Shown here one piece after another: positions 14,437 to 23,761 of a DNA stretch of 64,000 bases. The notes beneath the pieces are model-generated. The model saw nothing but the letters and a program-made list of their open reading frames with translations. It made no database searches and was not told the origin of the DNA. The DNA comes from Rhodococcus sp. HM1. Lineage in GTDB: Bacteria; Actinomycetota; Actinomycetes; Mycobacteriales; Mycobacteriaceae. The DNA is taken from NCBI RefSeq assembly GCF_023218075.1, contig NZ_JALPTB010000010.1, positions 1-64,000 on the forward strand, given 5' to 3'. The number at the start of each line of letters is the position of its first letter. The stretch's first letter is position 1. Both the position numbers and the translations under genes were made by a program.

Positions 14437-16218
14437 ATGACAACTCGTACGACCGCACCAACCACTCTCTGTCAGGCGTTCCAGGCGACCGCCGCGAAGT
14501 ATCCCGACCGGGTTGCCCTGCGCACCCCGGACGACTCCGTCACCTACACCTGGCGCGCCTACGCCGACAAGGTCCGCACACTCACCGCAGGTCTCGCCGG
14601 GCTCGGCGTGAAACGGGGCGACACCGTCGGCCTGATGCTGACCAACCGGCCCGAGTTCCATCTCGTTGACACCGCCGCCATGCACGCGGGGGCCGCCGCG
14701 TTCTCGATCTACAACTCCCTCACCGCCGAACAGATCACCTACGTGCTCGGCAATGCCGGCAACAAGGTGATGATCTGCGAGGAGCAGTTCGTCCCGGTAC
14801 TGCAGAAGGCCATTCCCGGCACCGCCGTCGAAACGCTGGTGTGCGTCGACGGGCACCCGGAGGGGACCATCACGCTCGACGAACTCGAGGCCGCCGCAGA
14901 TCCGTCGTTCGACTTCGACGCGTCGTGGCAGGCGGTGGAGCCGTCGGACCTGCTGACCCTGATCTACACGTCCGGCACCACCGGTCCGCCGAAGGGCGTC
15001 GAGCTGACCCACGCCAACCTCATCGCGGAGATCGAGGCGACCGCCCCGATCCTCAACCCCGGCCCGGACGACCGGCTCGTGTCGTATCTGCCGGACGCGC
15101 ACATCGCGAACCGGTGGGGAGCGCACTACACGTCCGTCCACACGGGCATGCAGATCACCACGCTCGACGACCTCAAGCAGGCCATCGCGGTCCTGCCGAC
15201 GGTCCGCCCGACGATGTTCGGCGCGGTGCCGCAGGTCTGGTACAAGCTCAAGGCGGCGATCGACAAGACCCTCGCCGACGAGCCGAGCCCGGTGAAGAAG
15301 AAGCTCGCGTTGTGGTCCATCGACGTCGGACGCAAGCATGCGCGCCTGAGGTCGGACGGCAAGCCGGTCCCCAAGGTGCTCGAGCTCCAGCACGCGCTCG
15401 CCGACAAGCTCGTGCTCTCCGCGATCCGCAAGAAGCTCGGCCTCGACCAGGTGCGCGCCGCCGTCACCGGTGCCGCCGCGATCTCCCCCGAGGTCCTGGA
15501 ATTCGTCCTGGCCCTGGGTATCCCGTGCTCCGAGGTGTGGGGCATGTCGGAGACGTCGGCCGTGGTGACACTCAACCGACCGGACGCCATCCGCATCGGC
15601 ACCGTCGGACAGGCGGTGGACGGTGTGGAGATCAAGATCGCGGAGGACGGCGAGCTCCTCGTCCGCGGCCCGCTGCTGATGAAGGGCTACCGGAACGACC
15701 CGGAGAAGACCGCCGAAGCGATCGATGCCGCCGGCTGGCTGCACACCGGTGACATCGCCGAGATCGACGCCGACGGCTACGTGAAGCTGATCGACCGCAA
15801 GAAGGAACTGATCGTCAACGCGGCCGGTAAGAACATGTCGCCCACCAACATCGAAGGTGCGCTGCGGGCCGCGTGCCCGATGCTCGGCGGCGCCGTCGCG
15901 ATCGGCAACGACCGCCCCTACAACGTCGCGCTGCTCGCGCTGGACCCGGATGCGCTCGCCGCGTTCGCCGCCGAACACGGTCTGACGGGAACACACGAGG
16001 AGCTCGTGCAGAATCCGCTCGTCGTCGAAGCGGTCGACAAGGCCGTGCAGGTCGCGAACTCGAAGCTGGCCCGCGTCGAACAGATCAAGAAGTACAAGCT
16101 GCTGCCGAACATCTGGGAACCGTCCGGTGACGAGCTGACCCCGACGATGAAGCTCAAGCGCAAGCCGATCGACGCGAAATACGCCGAGGAGATCGACAAG
16201 CTGTACGAGAAGAACTGA
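14437..16218 (+). CDS. long-chain fatty-acid--CoA ligase (FadD15-like)
   Basis: A 593-aa ANL-superfamily adenylating enzyme. The P-loop is TLIYTSGTTGPPKG (about 172-185). WGMSETSAV, GWLHTGDIAEIDADGY and the C-terminal LKRKPIDAKY region are all present, and length matches mycobacterial FadD15. It activates fatty acids via acyl-AMP to acyl-CoA. It has its own promoter and a shared terminator with the convergent sensor kinase. Its position after glfT1 marks the left edge of the accessory block. Confidence 0.88.
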   Translation: MTTRTTAPTTLCQAFQATAAKYPDRVALRTPDDSVTYTWRAYADKVRTLTAGLAGLGVKRGDTVGLMLTNRPEFHLVDTAAMHAGAAAFSIYNSLTAEQITYVLGNAGNKVMICEEQFVPVLQKAIPGTAVETLVCVDGHPEGTITLDELEAAADPSFDFDASWQAVEPSDLLTLIYTSGTTGPPKGVELTHANLIAEIEATAPILNPGPDDRLVSYLPDAHIANRWGAHYTSVHTGMQITTLDDLKQAIAVLPTVRPTMFGAVPQVWYKLKAAIDKTLADEPSPVKKKLALWSIDVGRKHARLRSDGKPVPKVLELQHALADKLVLSAIRKKLGLDQVRAAVTGAAAISPEVLEFVLALGIPCSEVWGMSETSAVVTLNRPDAIRIGTVGQAVDGVEIKIAEDGELLVRGPLLMKGYRNDPEKTAEAIDAAGWLHTGDIAEIDADGYVKLIDRKKELIVNAAGKNMSPTNIEGALRAACPMLGGAVAIGNDRPYNVALLALDPDALAAFAAEHGLTGTHEELVQNPLVVEAVDKAVQVANSKLARVEQIKKYKLLPNIWEPSGDELTPTMKLKRKPIDAKYAEEIDKLYEKN

Positions 16219-16231
16219 GGCACAGTATGTC

Positions 16232-16274
16232 CCGTGTGGATTCGTGTTCGCCCGGCGGCCACGGATCCACACGG
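16232..16274. terminator. bidirectional terminator between fadD and sensor kinase
   Basis: A 13-14-bp stem (16232-16245 with 16261-16274), one mismatch, 15-nt loop, placed between two convergent stops. Confidence 0.8.
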
Positions 16275-16290
16275 AACGGAGTCGTCCCGA

Positions 16291-18792
16291 TCAGCCCCCT
16301 TCGCGCACCGACGAGGTGTGGGCCTCGACGATCTCCTGTGCGATCACGCGCAGCTTGACGTTGCGATGCTGCGAGAAGGCCACGAGTTTCTCGAAGGCGG
16401 TATCCGCGTCGCACCGGAACGTCGCCATGATCAGACCTACTGCCTCGCTCAGCGTGGTTCGGCTCTCCAAAGCCGAACGCAGCTGGCCTGATTCGCGTTC
16501 CTTCAACGCGATGATCTCTTCCCGCAAACGGGACAGTTCCAGATTCACCCGCACCCGGGCGATCAACTCGTCGGGCTCGAACGGCTTCGTGATGTAGTCG
16601 TCGGCGCCGTCCTGCAGACCACCGACCGCCGCCGAGGTTCCGGCGCGCGCGGTCAGCAGAATCACCGGCAGCCGGGCGGTGGCGGGATCGTTGCGCAACT
16701 GCTTCAGCAACGCCAGTCCGTCCGGACCGGGCAACATCACATCGCTGAGAACGAGGTGCGGCGGCGAATCCTGAATGTGCTTCAGTGCGGTCGCGACGTC
16801 GGCCACCGCATCGACGCGCCAATCCTGTTGGCCCAGCAAACTTGTCAGGTAGTTCCGCAGGTCTGCATTGTCGTCGATCACCAGGATGCGGGGCCTGCCG
16901 CCGGCGGCATCCGCCACGGGGGCGTCGGTCGGCTCGTTCACCCACTGCGCACTCTCGGCAAGATATGACCCGCCCATCGAGGCCGGAACACCTTCTGCAG
17001 CAACAGGTTTCTCGCTGCTCACAACGCGCGGCACCGATACCGTGAACGTGCTTCCGGCGCCGGGCGCGCTCGTCACCGCGACCGTCCCGCCGAGAGCCTG
17101 CACCCAGTCCGACACCAGCGACAAACCCAAGCCCACGCCTTCGGCGGTGCGACCGGCCGCGCCCTCCACCCGGTGGAATCGTTCGAAGACTCGGGTCGCT
17201 TCGTCCGGAGGTATCCCCACACCGGTGTCCGTCACCGACAGCACCAACCGGTCGCCGTCGATGCCCAACTCGACGGTGATCGACCCGTCGAGCGTGTACT
17301 TGACGGCGTTGGACAGCAGGTTGAACACGATGTGCGACCAGATCTCCGGGTCGAGCGCGATCGTTTCGGCGGCCGCATCGTCGATCCGGGTCACCAGAGT
17401 CAGCCCGGCGTCGCGCACGATCGGCTCGTAGAGCTCGACACACGCCGCGGTCAGTGCCGCCGCATCGGTGGGCTGCAGACGCGGACGCACCTTGTACGAC
17501 TCGGCGCGGGTCGCTTCCAGCAGAACGTCGACGAGTCGCTGCAGGCGCATCACGGCGCGCCGCGCGGTTTCGAGGGATTCGTGCTGCTCGTCGGTGAGGG
17601 CGTCGGCGTCGTCGAGGACGCTCTGCAGCGGTCCGAGGAGCAGCACCAGCGGCGTGCGGAACTCATGACTGACCGTCTCCAGGAAACGGGTCTTGGCCTT
17701 GTCGACCTCGGCGAGCGCGTCGGCGCGGCGACGTTCGGCATCGAAGGCGAGGCTGTCGCGCAGCAGGCCTGAGATTCTGGCGGCGATCAGCTGGACGAGG
17801 GCCGCATAGTTGTCGTCGTATGCCAGGTTGGGGTTCAAACCGACCGCCAGCACCCCGATCGCGGTGGCGCGGGCGGGAACGGTCAGCGGTAGCAGCACCA
17901 CCGTGTCGAACGGTTGCGCGCCGAGCAGGCGCGTGGGGTCGACGACGCCGGGCGAGCGTTCGGCGACGCCGGTGACGACGAGCGGTTCGCGGCTCCTCGC
18001 TACCTCGTCGAGGACCCGCTGGGCATCGGGCCCGAGGAGTCCATCGACGTCGCCGATCGTCCCGAGGTCGGCGACCCGGTCCCAGGTGTGCGGTACGGCC
18101 CGCTCGGGGTGCTCGGTGCGCGAGTCGAGATAGACCGCGGCGACGGGAACGTCGGCCCCGCTCAGGGCGAGCGCCGCCAGCGCCTTTTCGCAGATGTCGG
18201 CGACAGAGTTGCCGGCATCCGAGATCGCGACGGTTCCGAGGCGGCTGATGGCCTCGCGGCGACGATCACCGAACACCGCCGCGGTGGTGTCGGCGGTGGC
18301 GACGAACACCCCCGCCACGGCTCCGGTGTCGTCGAAGATCGGGCTGTAGGAGAACGTCCAGTACGACTCCTCGACGAAACCGTGACGCTGCAGGAACAGC
18401 CGTTCGTTCTCGGTGAAGGTGGCCCGGCCGGCCCACGCTTCCTCGGCGAGGGAGCCAACCGCGTCCCAGATCTCCCGCCAGCAGTCCGCTCCCCGCTGCC
18501 CGACCGCAGCGGGGTACTTGTCGCCGAGGATGGGAACGAACGCGTCGTTGAAGATCTGGATCAGTTCCGGCCCCCACCACACCAGCATCGGCACTTCCGA
18601 CGGCAGCACGGTGTTCACCGCCATCCGCAGTTCCATGGGCCAGGTCTCCACCGGCCCGAGTGCGGTCGCCGACCAATCGGTGTTCCGGTGCCGCTCGCGG
18701 GCGTCGCCGGGGCCGGCGAACATCCGTTCGGCCGTCCAGCCGGACGATGGGAGCTCCGCTTCCAACGTCGAACTCCTCCGCTTGTCCTGCAT
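16291..18792 (-). CDS. hybrid sensor kinase with REC and ANTAR output domains
   Basis: A protein of about 833 aa. In order it has a PAS-like N-terminus, a GAF-like sensor (about 190-350), HisKA with phospho-acceptor H in ETVSHEFRTPL, and HATPase (N box FNLLSNAVKYT, G boxes DTGVGIPP and GVGLGLSLV). A receiver domain with Asp in VLSDVMLPGPDG and Lys in YITKPFEPDE follows. The C-terminal ANTAR domain ends AVGLIMATFRCDADTAFEKL. ANTAR domains bind paired RNA hairpins and antiterminate. Having kinase, receiver and RNA-binding output in one chain is uncommon. The start is ATG 18792, with ATG 18816 possible. Confidence 0.85.
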   Translation of the reverse strand: MQDKRRSSTLEAELPSSGWTAERMFAGPGDARERHRNTDWSATALGPVETWPMELRMAVNTVLPSEVPMLVWWGPELIQIFNDAFVPILGDKYPAAVGQRGADCWREIWDAVGSLAEEAWAGRATFTENERLFLQRHGFVEESYWTFSYSPIFDDTGAVAGVFVATADTTAAVFGDRRREAISRLGTVAISDAGNSVADICEKALAALALSGADVPVAAVYLDSRTEHPERAVPHTWDRVADLGTIGDVDGLLGPDAQRVLDEVARSREPLVVTGVAERSPGVVDPTRLLGAQPFDTVVLLPLTVPARATAIGVLAVGLNPNLAYDDNYAALVQLIAARISGLLRDSLAFDAERRRADALAEVDKAKTRFLETVSHEFRTPLVLLLGPLQSVLDDADALTDEQHESLETARRAVMRLQRLVDVLLEATRAESYKVRPRLQPTDAAALTAACVELYEPIVRDAGLTLVTRIDDAAAETIALDPEIWSHIVFNLLSNAVKYTLDGSITVELGIDGDRLVLSVTDTGVGIPPDEATRVFERFHRVEGAAGRTAEGVGLGLSLVSDWVQALGGTVAVTSAPGAGSTFTVSVPRVVSSEKPVAAEGVPASMGGSYLAESAQWVNEPTDAPVADAAGGRPRILVIDDNADLRNYLTSLLGQQDWRVDAVADVATALKHIQDSPPHLVLSDVMLPGPDGLALLKQLRNDPATARLPVILLTARAGTSAAVGGLQDGADDYITKPFEPDELIARVRVNLELSRLREEIIALKERESGQLRSALESRTTLSEAVGLIMATFRCDADTAFEKLVAFSQHRNVKLRVIAQEIVEAHTSSVREGG

Positions 18793-18970
18793 GCGGGAAC
18801 CTTCGAATTTTCGCATCGAGGCCGCGCTCGGACCACCGGAACGCACAAGTGCGCGTCCTCTGGAAGCGTCGGGCGAGCCGAAGCAACTCGAACGTCACCC
18901 GCCCCGGACGGCCAGAAAGTCGAAGCTCTCTGCGATACCGTCGTGATCCTCCCCGTTCCGGGCACGGCAT

Positions 18971-19258
18971 TTACCAGCCGATCGGTGCACGTGCCATGCG
19001 GCGCTGCAATCGGGCGAACGAGGGCCGCCCCTTCTCGTCGAGGGCGACGATCTCCCCGTCCACGACGCCGTCCCGGTGCTCGAATGCTTCGACAAGTGCC
19101 TCGGGCAGCTCGGGAAACGAAGCGGTGACGTCTTTGCCGTTGCGGCTGAACAGGCGGCACCCGCCGTCGCGGACGACGGCGATCGTGCGTTGCCCGTCCC
19201 ACTTCATCTCCACTGCCCAGCCGGCACCGGTCGGTGGCCGGCCGAGGGTGGCCAGCAT
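18971..19258 (-). pseudogene. 5' fragment of ATP-dependent DNA ligase (LigD/LigC type)
   Basis: About 95 residues match the N-terminal nucleotidyltransferase part of ATP-dependent ligases. They include the catalytic Lys in VEMKWDGQR, FSRNGKDVT, VVDGEIVALDE and PSFARLQRRM. The frame then ends, so the remaining part of the adenylation domain and the OB domain are absent. This is a 3'-truncated relic and cannot be an active ligase. Confidence 0.75.
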
Positions 19259-19317
19259 CGGCGACGGTGGTGACCGGTGCGCATCGGACAAGCGGGTTGC
19301 CGGGTGGAGCCTTCGAC

Positions 19318-19743
19318 TCAGCGGTAGGCGGCGCGCGGTTGCCAGGTCGAGATCGCCCAGATCACCACCACGTCGAGCGCGATGATCGCGATCGCCCACC
19401 CCGGGTAGTACGGCAGCCACATGAAGTTCGCCAGGATCGACAACGCCGCGATGACGATCGCCGCCACCCGCGCCCAGGTGACGCCGGTGATCAAGGCGAT
19501 GCCCACGACCACCATGACCACACCGAGGACGATGTGGATCCATCCCCACGTGGTGAAGTCGAACTTGAACGTGTACTCCTGGCCCTGGACGAGCAGTTCG
19601 TCCTCGGCCACCGCGGCAAGTCCCTGGAAGAACTGCAGGACACCGATCGTAACCATGATGACTGCGGCCCCGACCGAGGTTCCCGCGGCGATCCCCTGTT
19701 TGACGGACATGCTTTCCTGATCGGTACGCGCATGCTGTGACAC
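19318..19743 (-). CDS. small membrane protein of the DUF7144 type
   Basis: A 141-aa protein with four predicted transmembrane helices (about 24-46, 70-92, 95-112, 115-132). It has the family-typical FDFTTWGWIHIVLGVVMVVV segment and a YYPGW turn. Such proteins are common in actinobacterial genomes and have no known function. Alternative starts exist at 19710 and nearby. No operon partner; the ligase relic lies downstream. Confidence 0.75.
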   Translation of the reverse strand: MSQHARTDQESMSVKQGIAAGTSVGAAVIMVTIGVLQFFQGLAAVAEDELLVQGQEYTFKFDFTTWGWIHIVLGVVMVVVGIALITGVTWARVAAIVIAALSILANFMWLPYYPGWAIAIIALDVVVIWAISTWQPRAAYR

Positions 19744-19968
19744 AGTTCGTCTCCCTTTGCCAACGGACGCGACGAGGCAAGTGTGCGCCGAATCATGCCT
19801 CTATCGCAGGAACTTCGGCTCATTGGCGGTAGCAGAATCGTCGCGCCGCACCTGCTCACAACGAGCACTCGGACACGACGACGAGAAGTACCGCTGCCCC
19901 TGCGGTTCCTTCTACGCACCGTGCTGGACCAGCGATAACTCGAAACCTGATCGTTCCTTTCCTTCGTC

Positions 19969-21315
19969 TCACGGATGGATGCTCGCGTAGTTCTGCAGGA
20001 ATTGGGCCTCGACCGCCGACATCGCCGCGATCTCGGCGGGATCGACGCTTTCGTTGGGGGCATGGATCAGGGCCCGTGGTTCTTCGACGCCCATCAAGAT
20101 GATCTCGGCGTCGGGGTATGTGTCGGCGAGGACGTTGCACAACGGGATGGATCCGCCTTGTCCCAGCATGACCATGGGCCGACCGTAGGCCTGCTGCATG
20201 GCTGCTGCGAGGGCCTGATAGGCGGGTCCGTCGGCGCGGGCCCGGAACGGCGATCCGGAGGCTTCCACCTCGATCTCGACGGCGACCCCCCACGGTGCGG
20301 CGGCACGCAAATGGTCGATGAGGGCCTTCTGTGCCTGTGGGGCTTCGAGTCCGGGGGGTATCCGCAGGTTCAGGCGGGCGCGGGCCCGCGGCGCGATCGC
20401 CGCCGCCGAGCCGACCACCGGCGGGCAGTCGATGCCGAGGATGGTCAGGGCCGGACGCGCCCAGAGCATGTCGGAGACGGTGCCGTCGCCGAGCACGGAT
20501 TCGGTGTCGAGCATGCCGGCGTCGGTGCGGAACTGTTCCGGTGGGTAGCGCTCGCCGGCCCAGGTCTGGTTGTTGTCCAGACCGTGGATAGTGGTGTTGC
20601 CCTTGGCATCTCGCAGGGTTGCCAGCATGGCGACCAGAGCGGCAAGGGCGTCCGGGGCGGCCCCACCGAACATGCCGGAGTGCAGCTCTGAGGTGAGCGC
20701 TTCGACGGTGACGACGACGTTGACCATTCCGCGCAGGCTGACGGTGGCGGCGGGTCTTCCCACGTCGGCATTGCCGGTGTCGCACACGAGGATCGCGTCG
20801 GCGCGCAGGAGATCTGCGTTGTCCTGGACGAACGCTTCCAGGCCGCCGGTGCCTTGCTCCTCCGACCCCTCGACCACGAGTTTGAGGTGCACGGGGAGTT
20901 CACCGCCGAGAGCTCGCAGCGCGGTCAGGTGAACGAGGATGTTGCCTTTGCAGTCGGCGGTTCCGCGTCCGTACCAGCGCCCGTTCTTCTCGGTGAGCTG
21001 GAACGGTGGTGTGTCCCAAGCGGTGTCGTCGAGCGGGGGTTGGACATCGTAGTGGGCGTAGAGCAGCACGGTCGGGGCCTGCGGGTTCGAGCATCGCCTC
21101 GTCCCGACCACGGCGTGACTTCCGTCGGTGGTTTCTTCCAGGCGGGCATCTGCGAAGCCTTGTCGGTCGAATTTCTGCCGTACCCATTCCGCCGCACGGT
21201 GACATTCTTCGGGAGGATATCGGCGGGGATCGGCCACCGATTGCATCGCGACGAGTTCGGTCAGTTCTTCCTTCACCTGCGGCATCAGATCGCTGATGCG
21301 CTCGGTCAGATCCAT
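19969..21315 (-). CDS. M20-family metallopeptidase (dipeptidase)
   Basis: A 448-aa cytosolic zinc hydrolase. Metal ligands are visible at H88 and D90 (YAHYDVQP), D121 (RGTADCKG), E153 (VEGSEEQG), D179 and a C-terminal His (ALIHAPNES). A dimerisation domain is inserted around 215-330. The family cleaves dipeptides or N-acyl amino acids. It is the last gene of a three-gene operon with an amino-acid permease, 3 nt after the small membrane protein, so hydrolysis of an imported peptide or acylated amino acid is likely. Confidence 0.85.
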   Translation of the reverse strand: MDLTERISDLMPQVKEELTELVAMQSVADPRRYPPEECHRAAEWVRQKFDRQGFADARLEETTDGSHAVVGTRRCSNPQAPTVLLYAHYDVQPPLDDTAWDTPPFQLTEKNGRWYGRGTADCKGNILVHLTALRALGGELPVHLKLVVEGSEEQGTGGLEAFVQDNADLLRADAILVCDTGNADVGRPAATVSLRGMVNVVVTVEALTSELHSGMFGGAAPDALAALVAMLATLRDAKGNTTIHGLDNNQTWAGERYPPEQFRTDAGMLDTESVLGDGTVSDMLWARPALTILGIDCPPVVGSAAAIAPRARARLNLRIPPGLEAPQAQKALIDHLRAAAPWGVAVEIEVEASGSPFRARADGPAYQALAAAMQQAYGRPMVMLGQGGSIPLCNVLADTYPDAEIILMGVEEPRALIHAPNESVDPAEIAAMSAVEAQFLQNYASIHP

Positions 21316-21318
21316 CGG

Positions 21319-21765
21319 TTACTCCCCTGCCACATCGCTGGTCTCGAGGTCGTCCACGAACTGCTGGAACTCGGGTAGTTTTTCGGGGCAGTAGATCTCG
21401 ATGATCAGCAGTTCTCCTTGAACGACCCGATCGTCCACGATGACCGGTCGGGTGCCCGGTCCGCCTGCTCCGTTGACCATCTGGGACAGCAAGGTGGCGC
21501 GGGTCAACGGAGCATCGGGATTGGCGCAGACGGCCCCGCCGTCTTCGCCGAGCACCCTGACGATCTGGTCGCGCGAGGGGGTGCGGGCGCCGGCCTGGTC
21601 CAGGGCGGCGATGAGCTGGTCGGCCTTGGCCTCGGCTTCTCGGCTCGACGAGACATAGGGAAACAGGAGCAGGGCAATGACGGTGAGGATGACGATGACA
21701 AATGCGACGACCCCGTAGATGATCATGCGGTCACGGCGATTCCATGTTTCCTCCGCGGTGGTCAT
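21319..21765 (-). CDS. single-pass membrane protein, unknown function
   Basis: A 148-aa protein with one transmembrane helix at about 14-37 (MIIYGVVAFVIVILTVIALL) and an extracytoplasmic domain containing two Cys (C80, C126) that may pair. It overlaps the permease stop by ATGA and is followed by the peptidase, so it belongs to this operon. No family recognised; an accessory subunit of the permease is a guess from context. Confidence 0.65.
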   Translation of the reverse strand: MTTAEETWNRRDRMIIYGVVAFVIVILTVIALLLFPYVSSSREAEAKADQLIAALDQAGARTPSRDQIVRVLGEDGGAVCANPDAPLTRATLLSQMVNGAGGPGTRPVIVDDRVVQGELLIIEIYCPEKLPEFQQFVDDLETSDVAGE

Positions 21766-23216
21766 GACGAGCTCTCCTCGGGTTGTTTCCACGAAGGCTT
21801 GCGGGATTTGTAGAACAGGTAGGGCACCAGCAGGCCGAGACCGAGCGCGCCGGCGGCGACGATCAGGAAGTAGACCCCGGCGTTGCCGGAACTGAACTGC
21901 GAGGGCGGGATGAAGCCGATGAGCAGAGCAGCGAGCGAGGCGGCGAAGCCGACGCCGCAGAGCCCGACGAGCATCGGAGCCCGGTAGCCGCGGGGGTGGT
22001 CGGGAAACTTGCGGCGCAGCCGGACCGCGGCGACGAACATCAGCAGGTACATGATCAGATACACCTGGGTGGTGATCACCGAGAAGATCCAGTAGGTGCT
22101 CGACACGTCCGGGATGAACGCGTACAAGAGGGCGATCACCGTGGTGACCAGACCTTGCGTGACGAGGATGTTCTGTTGCACTCCGTGCTTGTTCACCCGC
22201 TGCAGGAACGGCGGCAGGTAGCCTTCCTGCCGAGAGATCAGCAGCAGGCCCTTCGAGGGGCCCGCCAACCACGTCAGCATGCCGCCGAGAGAGGCGGCCA
22301 CCAGCATGATTCCGATCACCGGGGTCAGCCATTGCCAGCCGAATTGTGCGAACACGGCGTCGAATGCCTGCATCACACCGGCAGTCAGGGACAGCTGTTC
22401 GGCGGGCACCACCCAGCTGATGGCCAGTGCGGGCAGGATGAAGATCAACAGCACCAGCCCCATCGCGAAGAACATCGCCTTCGGAAATTCCTTGGCGGGA
22501 TTGCGCAACGAGGAGACGTGAACGGCGTTCATCTCCATCCCGGAGTAGGACAGGAAGTTGTTGACGATCAACACCAGGCTGGCCAGTCCGGCCCAGGCCG
22601 GCAGCAGATGATCGGCCGTCATCGGAGCAGCCGAGGGGTTCCCCTGCCCGAGGAAGACGGCGCCCAGGATCACCAGCAGCACCCCCGGGATCAGGGTGCC
22701 GATGATCAGTCCGCCGCTGGCCAGGCCCGCAACGCCCTTGGTGCCGCGGGAGGAGATGTAGACCCCGGACCAGTAGCAGATCATGATGACCAGGGCGGTC
22801 CACACGCCGCTACTGGCCAAAGCCGGATTGATGACGTACGCGAGGGTGCTGGCCACGTATCCGAGCAGACTCGGGTAATAGAAGATCGTCATCGCGAACT
22901 GGCACCACACCGCCAGAAAGCCCATCGGCTTGGAGATCCCGAGAGCGACCCAGTTGTAGACTCCGCCCTCCCATCCGGACGCCAATTCGGCCGATACCAG
23001 CGATGTCGGGAGCAGGAACACGATCGCGGGCACCACGTACAAGAAGACGCAGGCGAGACCGTAGACGGCCATCGTCGGCGACGGCCGCAGACTGGCAACG
23101 GAACTGGTGGTCATCAACGCCAGAGCCAGCCACGAGATCCAGGACCCGGCCGGAACGCGGGTCCGTGCCTTCGACTCGGTGGGCGGCCGGTCGGCCGGGA
23201 TGTCCGGGGCACTCAT
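21762..23216 (-). CDS. APC-superfamily amino-acid transporter (glutamate:GABA antiporter-like)
   Basis: A protein of about 484 aa with 12 predicted helices. The TM1 region contains LMTTSSVASLR, the position of the unwound substrate-binding stretch of APC carriers. ELASGWEGGVYNWV and PKAMFFAMGLVL resemble the GadC/YjeM-like group. Start at ATG 23216 (MSAPDIPADRPP) rather than further upstream. It leads the permease, membrane protein, peptidase operon. Confidence 0.82.
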   Translation of the reverse strand: MSAPDIPADRPPTESKARTRVPAGSWISWLALALMTTSSVASLRPSPTMAVYGLACVFLYVVPAIVFLLPTSLVSAELASGWEGGVYNWVALGISKPMGFLAVWCQFAMTIFYYPSLLGYVASTLAYVINPALASSGVWTALVIMICYWSGVYISSRGTKGVAGLASGGLIIGTLIPGVLLVILGAVFLGQGNPSAAPMTADHLLPAWAGLASLVLIVNNFLSYSGMEMNAVHVSSLRNPAKEFPKAMFFAMGLVLLIFILPALAISWVVPAEQLSLTAGVMQAFDAVFAQFGWQWLTPVIGIMLVAASLGGMLTWLAGPSKGLLLISRQEGYLPPFLQRVNKHGVQQNILVTQGLVTTVIALLYAFIPDVSSTYWIFSVITTQVYLIMYLLMFVAAVRLRRKFPDHPRGYRAPMLVGLCGVGFAASLAALLIGFIPPSQFSSGNAGVYFLIVAAGALGLGLLVPYLFYKSRKPSWKQPEESSS

Positions 23217-23291
23217 GAGATCCACCTGTGGGAGATCCGGTGCCGGGCGCTGTGAGCCCCGAGGTTGCATGTCATCCCAGTGCCTTCCTCG

Positions 23292-23444
23292 TCACGGCGC
23301 GATCGAGCGCCCCTGTGGTGGACCTGCGGTGTCGGTGTAGGTGCTCTGTTCCTCGGCGCCATCGGACCATTCGACGAGCGAGACCGCAGCCGCACCGTTC
23401 ACGGCATCGGCATCGCCGCTTGAGTTCCGCGATATGGATTTCAT
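23292..23444 (-). CDS. possible 50-aa protein upstream of the permease
   Basis: ATG 23444 opens a 50-codon frame with normal high-GC codon choice (MKSISRNSSGDADAV, then VEWSDGAEEQSTY) ending 76 nt before the permease start, in the same direction. GGGGAGG lies upstream but at long spacing. It has no recognised homology and could be chance. Confidence 0.35.
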   Translation of the reverse strand: MKSISRNSSGDADAVNGAAAVSLVEWSDGAEEQSTYTDTAGPPQGRSIAP

Positions 23445-23761
23445 CGACCACGGTCGTCCTCCCCAGGCCGCTCATCGCCGCATTTCCCGTATGCCCGCAA
23501 CTACCGAATCTTGCGCCTGCTCAGCCGGACACCGCAGCGAATTCGGGTAAATACGACCGCTGCCGGCTTCGGGACGAATGAGCGTTTCATCTCGCGGATC
23601 CGAAGATTCGGTGTCGGTGATCGACAGTCTCGCCGAACGGATCCGCCGGGATCGTGCATCGAGCACGACCCATCCCCGGAAGCGCCAGGGTGAGCACGGT
23701 CGACACCATGCAGATCTTTCGGTGGCCAAACCCGATTCCGACGGTCCTGCCGTGGGGAACT
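23445..23761. other. intergenic region between divergent permease genes
   Basis: A 317-bp stretch that should contain the promoters of both the minus-strand permease operon and the plus-strand permease at 23762. Short frames occur on both strands but none has convincing codon use. No repeat or hairpin stands out. Confidence 0.4.
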
